The notes below the pieces were generated by a model. It ran no database searches and had not been told where the DNA came from. It was given only the letters and a program-made list of their open reading frames with translations. From contig NZ_JADFBX010000001.1 in NCBI RefSeq assembly GCF_015223055.1, positions 1,116,001-1,180,000 of the forward strand: 64,000 bases of DNA, written 5' to 3'. Shown in pieces: positions 10,669-18,851 of this stretch (position 1 is its first letter; every line of letters starts with the position of its first letter). Both the position numbers and the translations under genes were made by a program. This stretch comes from Pedobacter sp. MC2016-24. Its GTDB lineage: Bacteria; Bacteroidota; Bacteroidia; Sphingobacteriales; Sphingobacteriaceae.

Positions 10669-11368
10669 TCCCCAAAAGACTGAAAAGTTCGTCTTTTTTA
10701 TTCAATGCAACGGAAATGGATTTTCCGTTCATGAGCTCTACCATATTGCCATTTACACTTTTCACCGCTCCAAGATTTAAAATGAATGAACGCTGAATTC
10801 TAAAAAACTTTGGTAAAGGCAGGGTTTCTTCCATGGATTTTAGCGTAGCCTGTGTGCTGTGCATACCTGCTGGCGTAACGATTTTTAAATAATCACCCTG
10901 TGCTTCCACATACTGGACATCAGTCAGTAAAATTTTAATCAACTTACCATCCGACTTGACGAATATATGGTCGTTATTAATTTGTGGTTTGGACGAAGAA
11001 CTTTTTAAATCAAGATAGTCTTTGGCCTTATTGACCGCTTTCAAAAAGCGGTCAAATCTCACAGGCTTAACCAGGTAGTCTGTTGCCCCGGTATCAAAAC
11101 CATCTATTGCAAAATCCCGGTATGCAGTGATAAAAATAACAACTACGTCATTACCCAAAGCGCGAACAAGTTCCAAACCGTTTAGTTTAGGCATTTCTAT
11201 ATCACTAAAAACCAGGTCTACAGGATGCGCTTTGATGAACAAAAGTGCTTCAACAGGATCTTCAAATGTGGCCAGGACATGGATAAAAGGGATTTCTGTA
11301 GCAAAAGATGCTACAACATCTCTTCCCAGAGGTTCATCGTCTATAATGACACAGTTTAATTTTTTCAT
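10658..11368 (-). CDS. LytTR-family response regulator
   Basis: A 236-residue DNA-binding response regulator. The receiver domain (about 1-120) has the acidic pair in VIIDDEP, the phosphoacceptor Asp56 in FSDIEMP and the conserved Lys in YLVKPVRF. The C-terminal LytTR domain (about 135-232) shows VQYVEAQGDYLKI and FFRIQRSFILNL. LytTR proteins bind 9-bp direct repeats spaced one helical phase apart. The gene overlaps the last base of the kinase gene upstream (11368), so the two are translationally coupled and are the cognate pair. A matching direct repeat lies upstream of the operon at 13387-13416. Confidence 0.93.
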   Translation of the reverse strand: MKKLNCVIIDDEPLGRDVVASFATEIPFIHVLATFEDPVEALLFIKAHPVDLVFSDIEMPKLNGLELVRALGNDVVVIFITAYRDFAIDGFDTGATDYLVKPVRFDRFLKAVNKAKDYLDLKSSSSKPQINNDHIFVKSDGKLIKILLTDVQYVEAQGDYLKIVTPAGMHSTQATLKSMEETLPLPKFFRIQRSFILNLGAVKSVNGNMVELMNGKSISVALNKKDELFSLLGIKS

Positions 11369-12537
11369 TAGTTTGCTAAATCTATTTGTAGTGACACTTT
11401 AAAACTGTTTGCAGTATGCTGGATTTGCAATTCGTGTTTATTGGGATATAACAGTTGTAATCGCTTTTTTGCATTTTCCAAACCTATTCCTCCAAAATCA
11501 CCCTTTGTTAGGCTTGGATCAAAATCATTTTCAATCTCGAAACAGAAACACCGCTTTTCCATTTTTATACTTAAGCGAAACAGGGCACCTATTTTAGATT
11601 TTAAACCATATTTAAAAGCATTTTCAATAAATGTAAAGGTTAAAAGTGGAGCGATATAAAACCCGGCACATGCGGAATTGGAAGGGAATTCAAATTGAAT
11701 GTTTTTGTCGCCTGTATATCTCATTTTTTCAAGCTCCAAATAGTTTTTGATAAATTCCATTTCTTTGCTCAAAGGCACCTTTTCTGTATTTGATTCATAC
11801 AGTGTATAACTCATGGTATCTGAAAGGTTGAGAATAACTTCGGGCACCAGATCATCCTTTTTCAGACTTAAACTGTATAAATTATTTAACGTATTGAAAA
11901 GGAAATGCGGATTGAGCTGAGCTTTCAGGAAGTCCTTTTCGATATTGATGTTCTGGATTTCCAATGTTGCTTTTTGCTTTTGAATATTTAAGGTCTTATT
12001 ATAAAGCCTGGACAAGTCGAAAAGTATTTTCACAAAAAAGAAAGGCGCCAAAATAGAAATGATGATGATGGCTTGCGATACCATTCTGCCCGGCGATATG
12101 GCTTCTAAAAGAGTTTGACTCGCACTCCCCTGAATTGCTCCTTTAAGTTCACCGGTTAGGATTTCAAACCCCATTGCATGGTAAGCGATTGAAAAAGCAT
12201 AGGTAACCAAGAGCCAGATCATCACAAACACCGGAAAAGCAATGGTTAATAAAAGCACAGCTATGCCCACACTTCCTTTAAAAATTCCGGGCAATGCCAC
12301 ATAGAAGAACAAATAGAAAACAACCATGTTAACCATCGTCATCCGCAATGTCAGTATAAAACTGTTAAAAAAGGTCAATTGATAAGCAAGCCTGTAACTT
12401 AAAAACAAGAGCATGGCGAAGGCCATCCACATCAGACCGTGGAGCAGCATACGATTCCTTTTGATGTAGAATTTTTCGAAATCAAATTCTGCAATCTTAT
12501 CCGTAAAGTAGCTGGAGAAAACTCGTTTATTATGCAT
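11368..12537 (-). CDS. LytS-type sensor histidine kinase (His_kinase family)
   Basis: A 389-residue membrane kinase. Four hydrophobic segments lie between about residues 28 and 175, then a coiled linker, then the His_kinase domain with QLNPHFLFNTLNNLYSL (phospho-His near 213) and an atypical HATPase with FIENAFKYG and GGIGLENAKKRLQLLY. This kinase type pairs with LytTR regulators, and the next gene downstream is one, sharing one base with it. It has no recognisable sensor domain; the signal is probably perceived in the membrane. Upstream, 58 nt away on the same strand, is a CPBP protease gene, suggesting a three-gene operon. Confidence 0.92.
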   Translation of the reverse strand: MHNKRVFSSYFTDKIAEFDFEKFYIKRNRMLLHGLMWMAFAMLLFLSYRLAYQLTFFNSFILTLRMTMVNMVVFYLFFYVALPGIFKGSVGIAVLLLTIAFPVFVMIWLLVTYAFSIAYHAMGFEILTGELKGAIQGSASQTLLEAISPGRMVSQAIIIISILAPFFFVKILFDLSRLYNKTLNIQKQKATLEIQNINIEKDFLKAQLNPHFLFNTLNNLYSLSLKKDDLVPEVILNLSDTMSYTLYESNTEKVPLSKEMEFIKNYLELEKMRYTGDKNIQFEFPSNSACAGFYIAPLLTFTFIENAFKYGLKSKIGALFRLSIKMEKRCFCFEIENDFDPSLTKGDFGGIGLENAKKRLQLLYPNKHELQIQHTANSFKVSLQIDLAN

Positions 12538-12595
12538 TTATTATTGTCTAAAAGCAACCAAAAATAAGTGTTTGATTTACTTGATCACATTTTTA

Positions 12596-13333
12596 TTATA
12601 GAATTCTAATGATTGAGTTCATGATATTGATCGTATTATGGCCTAGAATGGGATAAATAAGATTACCTGAAAACTTTCTAAGCATACCAAGGCTTGCTGA
12701 AGAAATTAAGGTTAAATAAATGATTGTCACCAAATCAAATTTGAGCTCGTGATTTTCTGTGAGTACCACGCCATGGGCGATTCCAAAAAAAACAGTGACA
12801 ATCACAATCCCCCAACCAAACTGAACACCTTTAAAAGTCCACCTGGGAACAAATGCTTTATCCAGTAACCAGCAACCGATTCCTCTAAAAGCCAGCTCTT
12901 CGGTTAAGCCCGGCATACTGGCCTGAAAAGCAAAAGTTTCGAAATGGAAACTGCCTCCTTTAGGGAACAAGATAATTTTGAAGATGAAATCAAACAACAG
13001 CAAGCCAAAGAAAAACAGCAGCCCAAATTTCAATTGCTTTTTAGCGTTTGTTTTGGTTGTTAATCCAATGGCTTGCCGATCTGCTTTTGAAACCGAATAG
13101 ATGATGGCTACTGAGGTGATCAAGCTTAAAATTTTTCCAATCCAGGAAAACTGGAGTCCTAGGAAATCCAGTTTAAGATAAGTACCGGACAATTGCTGAA
13201 GGTAACAATCGAACAAGAAATATAGCACAAAGAAAGCCAGATACTTAAGCTGACCTTTTTGTGATTGGATCATTGCGATGGTGATCATTGGCAGGATCAT
13301 GAGGATCCAGATCAGTGGGGTAAATAGTGACAT
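12596..13333 (-). CDS. CPBP-family intramembrane metalloprotease
   Basis: A 245-residue polytopic membrane protein with about seven hydrophobic helices. The CPBP (CAAX protease/bacteriocin-processing, Abi) motifs are visible: motif 1 as TEELAFRG (EExxxR, near residue 147), motif 2 as FFGIAHG and motif 3 as GHNTINI. Members are zinc-type glutamyl proteases of the membrane; bacterial substrates are mostly unknown. It precedes the LytS/LytTR pair on the same strand by 58 nt and the upstream region carries a candidate LytTR site, so it may be the first gene of an autoregulated protease-kinase-regulator operon. That link is an inference. Confidence 0.88.
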   Translation of the reverse strand: MSLFTPLIWILMILPMITIAMIQSQKGQLKYLAFFVLYFLFDCYLQQLSGTYLKLDFLGLQFSWIGKILSLITSVAIIYSVSKADRQAIGLTTKTNAKKQLKFGLLFFFGLLLFDFIFKIILFPKGGSFHFETFAFQASMPGLTEELAFRGIGCWLLDKAFVPRWTFKGVQFGWGIVIVTVFFGIAHGVVLTENHELKFDLVTIIYLTLISSASLGMLRKFSGNLIYPILGHNTINIMNSIIRIL

Positions 13334-13352
13334 AGATTTTAATATTTTTTAT

Positions 13353-13360
13353 CAAAACTA
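13353..13360 (-). promoter_or_regulatory. Candidate -7 box (TAGTTTTG) upstream of the CPBP gene
   Basis: On the minus strand TAGTTTTG fits TAnnTTTG and lies 19 nt before the CPBP start codon. No good TTTG is present at the -33 distance, which would fit a promoter that needs an activator bound just upstream, where a 9-bp direct repeat is found. Confidence 0.4.
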
Positions 13361-13386
13361 TCTGCCTGCGCATTGGATTAAAAAAG

Positions 13387-13416
13387 CTACCGATGGAAAC
13401 ATCATTTCTACCGATG
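13387..13416. promoter_or_regulatory. Direct repeat CTACCGATG-N12-CTACCGATG, candidate LytTR operator
   Basis: Two identical 9-bp repeats (13387-13395 and 13408-13416) are separated by exactly 12 bp, giving a 21-bp period. This is the architecture known for LytTR binding sites. It lies just upstream of the expected -33 position of the CPBP promoter candidate and in front of the operon that encodes a LytTR regulator. The divergent GH28 gene starts 70 bp on the other side and could also be affected. Confidence 0.5.
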
Positions 13417-13486
13417 AAAGCTCAATATGGAAAGATTAACTATATTTACGCGTCACCAAGACAGTTATTAACACTAAACACACACA

Positions 13487-14848
13487 ATGACTATGAACCT
13501 ACAAAAAAATAAACTCAGGATATTGCTTGTAATTTCCATGATGTTTAGCTTAAACACTTTTGCCCAGGAAGTATTTCCTGACGGTACACCAATACCAGAT
13601 TGGTTTAGACAAAACAAAACTACAGATATCAATAAATTGGGTAAACGGTACCGCATTACAGATTACAACCTGATCAATGACAGTACGGTTATTCAGACAA
13701 AAATGATACAAGCCGTAATTGATAAAGCCCAGGCAAATGGCGGCGGCGTAGTGGTCATCCCGAAGGGAACTTTTTTGAGCGGCTCTTTATTTTTTAAACA
13801 AGGTACACACCTCTACCTGGAAGAAGGTGCAAAACTAAAAGGCAGTGACGACATTACTAATTTTCCATTGGTACCTACACGTATGGAAGGCCAGAGCCTG
13901 AAATATTTCGCTGCTTTAGTGAATGCCGATGGACTGGACGGCTTTACCATTTCCGGTAAGGGAACCATAGATGGCAACGGACTAAAGTACTGGAAAGCTT
14001 TTTGGTTGAGAAGAGAATTTAATCCCAAATGCACCAATATGGATGAAATGAGACCCCGACTGGTGTACATCTCCAACAGTAAAAACGTTCAACTTTCTGG
14101 TGTTAAATTAATCAACTCCCCTTTCTGGACCAGCCATTTCTACAAATGTGAATATGTGAAACTGCTTGATCTGCATATCTTCTCTCCTAAAGATCCGGTT
14201 AAGGCTCCGAGTACAGATGCGGTTGATATAGATGCGTGTAAAAACTTTCTGATTAAAAATTGCTATATGTCGGTAAATGATGACGCCGTAGCACTTAAGG
14301 GTGGTAAAGGCCCGTTGGCAGATGAAGATGAAAATAATGGTGGCAATGCCAATGTGATCATTGAAGACTGTACTTACGGATTTTGCCATGGTGCCCTAAC
14401 CTTTGGAAGTGAGTCGATTTACAACCACAACATCATCCTGAGACGCATTAACATTCAACATGCAGAACGTCTGCTTTGGCTTAAAATGCGCGGTGACACA
14501 CCGCAAACCTATGAATATGTACTGGTAGAAGACATCAAAGGATCCAACATTGAGAATTTCATTTACATACGTCCCTGGACCCAGTTTTTTGATCTTAAAG
14601 GGGAGAAAAACTTGAGAACTTCATATGGCAGAAACATCACGATGCGCAATATTAAACTGGATTGCAGTACTTTTTTCAATGTAGGATTACCAAGTGATGG
14701 CGATCAATCGAACGCATTCAAATATACTTTATCAGATTTCAAGTTTGAAAATCTGGATATTAAAGCTAAAGATGCAAAAATAGACACCTCATTGATTAAG
14801 AATTTCAAACTAAACAATGTTGTAGTTAACGGGAAGAAGCTTTTTTAA
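13487..14848 (+). CDS. Glycoside hydrolase family 28 (polygalacturonase-like) enzyme
   Basis: A 453-residue exported enzyme predicted to hydrolyse alpha-1,4-galacturonosyl or rhamnogalacturonan linkages of pectin. The signal peptide ends near SLNTFAQ (about residue 27; the second Met at codon 3 is an alternative start). The right-handed beta-helix follows, with the GH28 active-site blocks in modified form: STDAVDID (about 241), NDDAVALKGG (about 263, the catalytic Asp pair), FCHGALTFGSE (about 298, His region) and LKMRGD (about 331, basic substrate-binding block). It stands alone on the plus strand, not next to other pectin enzymes, although a SusCD pair with a hybrid regulator lies 5 kb away. 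Confidence 0.9.
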   Translation: MTMNLQKNKLRILLVISMMFSLNTFAQEVFPDGTPIPDWFRQNKTTDINKLGKRYRITDYNLINDSTVIQTKMIQAVIDKAQANGGGVVVIPKGTFLSGSLFFKQGTHLYLEEGAKLKGSDDITNFPLVPTRMEGQSLKYFAALVNADGLDGFTISGKGTIDGNGLKYWKAFWLRREFNPKCTNMDEMRPRLVYISNSKNVQLSGVKLINSPFWTSHFYKCEYVKLLDLHIFSPKDPVKAPSTDAVDIDACKNFLIKNCYMSVNDDAVALKGGKGPLADEDENNGGNANVIIEDCTYGFCHGALTFGSESIYNHNIILRRINIQHAERLLWLKMRGDTPQTYEYVLVEDIKGSNIENFIYIRPWTQFFDLKGEKNLRTSYGRNITMRNIKLDCSTFFNVGLPSDGDQSNAFKYTLSDFKFENLDIKAKDAKIDTSLIKNFKLNNVVVNGKKLF

Positions 14849-14883
14849 GTTCACATCTTAACCGTTTTGAGAGAAAAAAATTA

Positions 14884-14911
14884 AGGGTTGCGCGCTGTAA
14901 AGCGCAACCCT
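14884..14911 (-). terminator. Rho-independent terminator, 10-bp stem
   Basis: AGGGTTGCGC (14884-14893) pairs perfectly with GCGCAACCCT (14902-14911) around an 8-nt loop. Read on the minus strand the hairpin is followed by TAATTTTTTT, so it best serves the minus-strand gene ending at 14918, 7 nt away. It may also stop plus-strand reading from the GH28 gene, 36 nt after its end, though the plus-strand T-run is short. Confidence 0.85.
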
Positions 14912-14917
14912 GTTTGA

Positions 14918-15700
14918 TCAAAGCGGCATAAAACTATCTTCAAATTGCTGCTCCGCCATAGCTACGAAAGAATAGTGACGAGGTAAAAACCAACCCAAAT
15001 GCTGCATGACACTTCTGAAATGCGCCTCAGTTTCAAAATCATCAGGTGTTAAATTGAAAACCAGATCCTGGGAAACTGTTCCGTCAGTAGCAGTTCTGCA
15101 CATCAGCAACACCTTTGGAGACTTAACCCCGCTATTGGTCAGAAACTTATTTAAAACTGCTCTCGTGTGTTCAGGTAAAATCTGATCAGATGGCTGTCCT
15201 ACCAACACATTTTCCTCGTTCTCGATCATTTCATCCTCCACTGCTCTGGAAAAGGGCGTTGGTTCCGTAGTATAAAACGATCCGTTTAAATGCAGGTTCA
15301 GGATATCGCCATAAGTCAGTACCCAATCCGGCTGCCCCTTATCCGGGTTAATGACGACACCATAGCCTAGTTTTAGTAAAAAGTCATCCTTCATCCGGTC
15401 GATAACGTAACATTGAAAACGCTCATTTGGCTTTGGCATCAGTAACTGAAAGTAAGGAAAGCCATCTGGCCCTTTAGTGACCTGAGGTTCTCCGCAGCGA
15501 AAACTTGCCTGTACAATGTTTTCCAGAAAATCGCGCTGCCAGGTTTCATTACGTTCCCCGGCAGGTACGCCGATCAGCTCAAAAACAAGCTGTGTTTTTT
15601 GCAGATCACCTAGATAGGGCTGATTGGAGCGTTCAGATTCCGTATTTTCAGTTTGTTGTGGTTCTTGTTTTTCCTTTCGGAAGTGGTCAAATAATCCCAT
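14918..15700 (-). CDS. Cytoplasmic protein of unknown function
   Basis: A 260-residue soluble protein with no signal peptide or membrane helix. I do not recognise the family. A polar, Gln/Glu-rich N-terminal tail (about 1-28) precedes what looks like two alpha/beta domains: one around residues 30-140, with the block DGFPYFQLLMPKP, and one around 165-255 that starts after an acidic linker (EDEMIENEE). The content resembles intracellular alpha/beta proteins of the SseB or suppressor-of-fused kind, but no motif lets me decide. The gene is monocistronic with its own strong terminator and is followed upstream by a 318-nt gap shared with the divergent TonB receptor gene. Confidence 0.75.
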   Translation of the reverse strand: MGLFDHFRKEKQEPQQTENTESERSNQPYLGDLQKTQLVFELIGVPAGERNETWQRDFLENIVQASFRCGEPQVTKGPDGFPYFQLLMPKPNERFQCYVIDRMKDDFLLKLGYGVVINPDKGQPDWVLTYGDILNLHLNGSFYTTEPTPFSRAVEDEMIENEENVLVGQPSDQILPEHTRAVLNKFLTNSGVKSPKVLLMCRTATDGTVSQDLVFNLTPDDFETEAHFRSVMQHLGWFLPRHYSFVAMAEQQFEDSFMPL

Positions 15701-15845
15701 TGCGATATATGTATTTTACAAATTAACATGTTTCTGATTGAAATTGTTCCCTAAATGTAATCATTAATTTTCCTGAAAAAAATACTAAAATAGGAGATAC
15801 GACAAGCTCAGGTGCCCACGGGATACAGACTTTTTTCAAGGAAAT

Positions 15846-15875
15846 TTTGAAATTGATTATTCTTTTATACATTTG
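15846..15875 (+). promoter_or_regulatory. Bacteroidota-type promoter TTTG-N18-TACATTTG for the TonB receptor gene
   Basis: A -33 TTTG (15846-15849) and a -7 box TACATTTG (15868-15875, matching TAnnTTTG) are separated by 18 nt, close to the family spacing. Transcription would start near 15880 and leave a leader of about 140 nt before the ATG at 16019. Confidence 0.6.
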
Positions 15876-16018
15876 CTCTAATTAGAATTAGTCTAAATGA
15901 AAACAAACCTCAATCAGGCCCCGCCCTGATTCTTTAAGCTATCCTCCTCTTCCCCCCTTAATCATCAGTTTTATTGTTTGCATACCAATACCATTTTTCA
16001 CCATCAATTCATTTATAA
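15876..16018 (+). other. Long 5' leader of the TonB receptor gene with a small hairpin
   Basis: This fills most of the 318-nt gap between the divergent genes at 15700 and 16019. It contains an inverted repeat AATCAGG (15913-15919) / CCTGATT (15926-15932) with a C-rich loop, then a pyrimidine-rich tract near 15944-15960. No known riboswitch was recognised. Confidence 0.4.
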
Positions 16019-18832
16019 ATGCAATTAAAACGCAACTTGAATTTTAAATTTACTTGCCTAACCCCGCTGTTTGTTCTAATTGGAGCGTACAGTTACGCCC
16101 AAACCCTTAAGGGCAAGGTTACTGATGGTATAACCGGCGAGCCACTTATTGGTGCCACTGTTTCCATATTACAAACGGATCAGCATAAAACGGTGCTATT
16201 GGACGGGGGTTATAGTTTTAAGAAAGTAAAGCCCGGCAGTTACTCCGTACAGGTAAAATACCTGTCTTATCATACACAAACCGCGACAGTAACAGTAAAA
16301 AAAGAAAGTGAAACGCTGAAAGACTTTGCGCTGATCCCGCAGATTAATGAGTTGAACGACGTAAACATCATCTCGGCTTCGGCCTCAAATGAAAGCCGGT
16401 CCCGCAGCATTGAAAAGAATGCCAATCAGCTGGTCAATGTATTTTCGGCCAGGACCATACAATTATTACCCGATATTACTGTAGCCAACGTCATGCAGCG
16501 TGTTCCTGGGATTGTGATAGACCGGAGCAATAATGGCGAAGGCCGGTATCCGGTAATCCGTGGTATGGACAAACGTTACAATACCACCTTAGTTAATGGC
16601 ATTAAAATTCCAAGTCCGGATAACAATAACCGTTACGTGCCTCTTGATCTATTTCCGGCCGATTTACTGGAACGCCTGGAAGTAAGCAAATCTTTAATTC
16701 CATCGATGGAAGGCGATGCCATTGGTGGTACCATCAATATGGTGATGAAAGATGCCCCCCGGCAATTACTGGTCCAGGCCAATGCCTCGGCAGGTTATAG
16801 TACCATTTTAAACGCGCAGCCTTTCCAGGCTTTTGACCACAGTGTGATCAATAAAAAATCGCCTGGAGAAATTAACGGTCCAGATTATAATGCATCGCCA
16901 AAAGATTTTCCAGCAGGAAATTTGTCTTATCGTGAACTGAAGCGCCCGATTAATAAAACCTTTGGTTTAACACTGGGTGATCGTTTTGGTGAGCAGAAAC
17001 AATTTGGCGTCATTGTATCAGCCAGCTATCAGGACATTTACCGTGGCACCAATACCAATTACTTTTTTCCGAATACGCAGCCTGGTTTAGAAAATACACC
17101 TGTATTTGCTGACGTGTATTTAAGGCAATATTCCACGCAAAATAAGCGTATTGGCTTATATAGCAATATGGACTACCTGATCAATGCCAAACATAAGATT
17201 ACCTGGTTTAATATGTACCTTCGTACAGAAGACTTTCAATCGCGTGCTACAGTCGATTCTGTACGCAACATCAGCTTTACTGGTCCGGGTAACGGCAATG
17301 TAAACCTGGAAAACCGAAGCACCTGGCAAATTCAGCAGATTTATAACTCCACATTGAAAGGCACACATTACCTATCCAAACGCTTTATTGCCGACTGGTC
17401 GGCCGTATATTCTGCTGCCAAAAATGAAATCCCTGACTACGCATCTTTCACTACACAACATGGCGTAAGTACCGATGCCAATGGAAAGCAGACAGAAACC
17501 ACTTATTATTTGAGTAGCATGAGCCGCCGTTGGACCCATAATACGGACAGAGATGCGGCGCTCTATGCCAATTTAACCTTCAATCCTAAGCAAGTATTCA
17601 ACAGCAAGGCTGAGTTTAAGATAGGTGGTTTATACCGTCATAAAAACCGTGACAACTATTACAACCAGTACGATTTGGATCCATCTGTGCCATCAGGCAG
17701 TACCAACCAGGCTTATACTGATATTTTTAATGCACAATTTGCATTTAAAGGAAGCGATGGCGGTAAAAGCGGGGATATCAATGCCAATACTTACAATGTC
17801 CAGGAAGACATTACCGCGGGTTACCTGCAAGGTAAATTGAACCCGATTCCTAAACTGGAAATTATAGGTGGTTTACGGGTAGAGCATACCCGTAATCATT
17901 ACGAGACCGTACAGCCTAATACTGTCCAGGGTAAAGCTGGTACCATTTACTATACCGACTTGTTACCCAGTGTGCAATTTAAATACAGCTTAACAGCTCA
18001 ACAAGCTTTACGCCTGGCTTATTACAAAGCCATATCAAGACCTGGTTATTTTGAAATTGTACCTACCTTGATTAGTGGCGAATACTATAATGAAGCGGGC
18101 AACTATGATTTGAACCGCTCACGTGCAGATAATGTGGACCTGCGCTATGAATTCTTTCCTGGTGCAGCTGATCAGGTGCTGATTGGTGCATTTTACAAAC
18201 GTATAAAAGATCCTATTGAGGCGGGTCTGGCACAAGTATCGGGTACAAATACCACTCAGGTGTTAAAACCATTTAATTATGGTGCTGCGAGCAATTATGG
18301 TGCTGAAATCGCGGCAACTAAATATTTTGGTCATTTCGGTGTGTCCGCAAACTATACCTATACGCACTCGCGCATTACCACACCAAAATCGTACTACTAC
18401 CGTAAACCGGATAATTCTACCGGCTTCCGGGATATCGATCAAACCCGGCCGCTTCAGGGACAGGCTGATCACATTGCCAACCTATCTTTCATTTATAAAG
18501 ATCCTGCACTTGGTTTAGATGCGCAAATAGCTTATGTATATACAGGCAAACGGATTATCGTGGTAAGCCCTTATTACGGCCTCGATTACTGGCAACGCCC
18601 GTTCAATCAACTCGACTTCTCGGTAGAAAAGAAAGTAATGAAACTTTTTTCTGTGTATAGCAAAGTCACCAACATTACCAATTCACACACCAAGGTTGAT
18701 GTTTTACAGCCCAATACATTTTTATCGGGCCGGGATAGGTTACCGATGCAGGAAGACACCGATAAAATACTGGTACAAAACACATTTTACAAACCATCTT
18801 TTTTACTTGGACTACGCTATAAATTCAATTAA
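16019..18832 (+). CDS. TonB-dependent outer-membrane receptor with N-terminal carboxypeptidase-like domain
   Basis: A 937-residue outer-membrane receptor. Signal peptide (about 1-28, ending YSYAQ), a carboxypeptidase-regulatory-like domain (about 30-105, LKGKVTDGITGEPLIGATV), a plug (about 125-245, including NVMQRVPGIVIDR, PVIRGMDKRYNTT and GDAIGGTINM) and a 22-strand-type barrel ending LLGLRYKFN. It is a classical TonB receptor and not a SusC: it lacks the SusC signature and has no SusD partner. The next gene, 19 nt downstream, encodes a beta-helix surface lipoprotein that probably works with it. Substrate unknown; receptors of this plug type are often linked to sugar, peptide or metal uptake. 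Confidence 0.92.
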   Translation: MQLKRNLNFKFTCLTPLFVLIGAYSYAQTLKGKVTDGITGEPLIGATVSILQTDQHKTVLLDGGYSFKKVKPGSYSVQVKYLSYHTQTATVTVKKESETLKDFALIPQINELNDVNIISASASNESRSRSIEKNANQLVNVFSARTIQLLPDITVANVMQRVPGIVIDRSNNGEGRYPVIRGMDKRYNTTLVNGIKIPSPDNNNRYVPLDLFPADLLERLEVSKSLIPSMEGDAIGGTINMVMKDAPRQLLVQANASAGYSTILNAQPFQAFDHSVINKKSPGEINGPDYNASPKDFPAGNLSYRELKRPINKTFGLTLGDRFGEQKQFGVIVSASYQDIYRGTNTNYFFPNTQPGLENTPVFADVYLRQYSTQNKRIGLYSNMDYLINAKHKITWFNMYLRTEDFQSRATVDSVRNISFTGPGNGNVNLENRSTWQIQQIYNSTLKGTHYLSKRFIADWSAVYSAAKNEIPDYASFTTQHGVSTDANGKQTETTYYLSSMSRRWTHNTDRDAALYANLTFNPKQVFNSKAEFKIGGLYRHKNRDNYYNQYDLDPSVPSGSTNQAYTDIFNAQFAFKGSDGGKSGDINANTYNVQEDITAGYLQGKLNPIPKLEIIGGLRVEHTRNHYETVQPNTVQGKAGTIYYTDLLPSVQFKYSLTAQQALRLAYYKAISRPGYFEIVPTLISGEYYNEAGNYDLNRSRADNVDLRYEFFPGAADQVLIGAFYKRIKDPIEAGLAQVSGTNTTQVLKPFNYGAASNYGAEIAATKYFGHFGVSANYTYTHSRITTPKSYYYRKPDNSTGFRDIDQTRPLQGQADHIANLSFIYKDPALGLDAQIAYVYTGKRIIVVSPYYGLDYWQRPFNQLDFSVEKKVMKLFSVYSKVTNITNSHTKVDVLQPNTFLSGRDRLPMQEDTDKILVQNTFYKPSFLLGLRYKFN

Positions 18833-18851
18833 CTATTAAAATATACTTCAA

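Noticed and set aside
15940..15962. Pyrimidine-rich tract as a regulatory RNA motif
   Set aside because: It is only a composition bias in the TonB receptor leader; no pairing partner or known motif could be shown.
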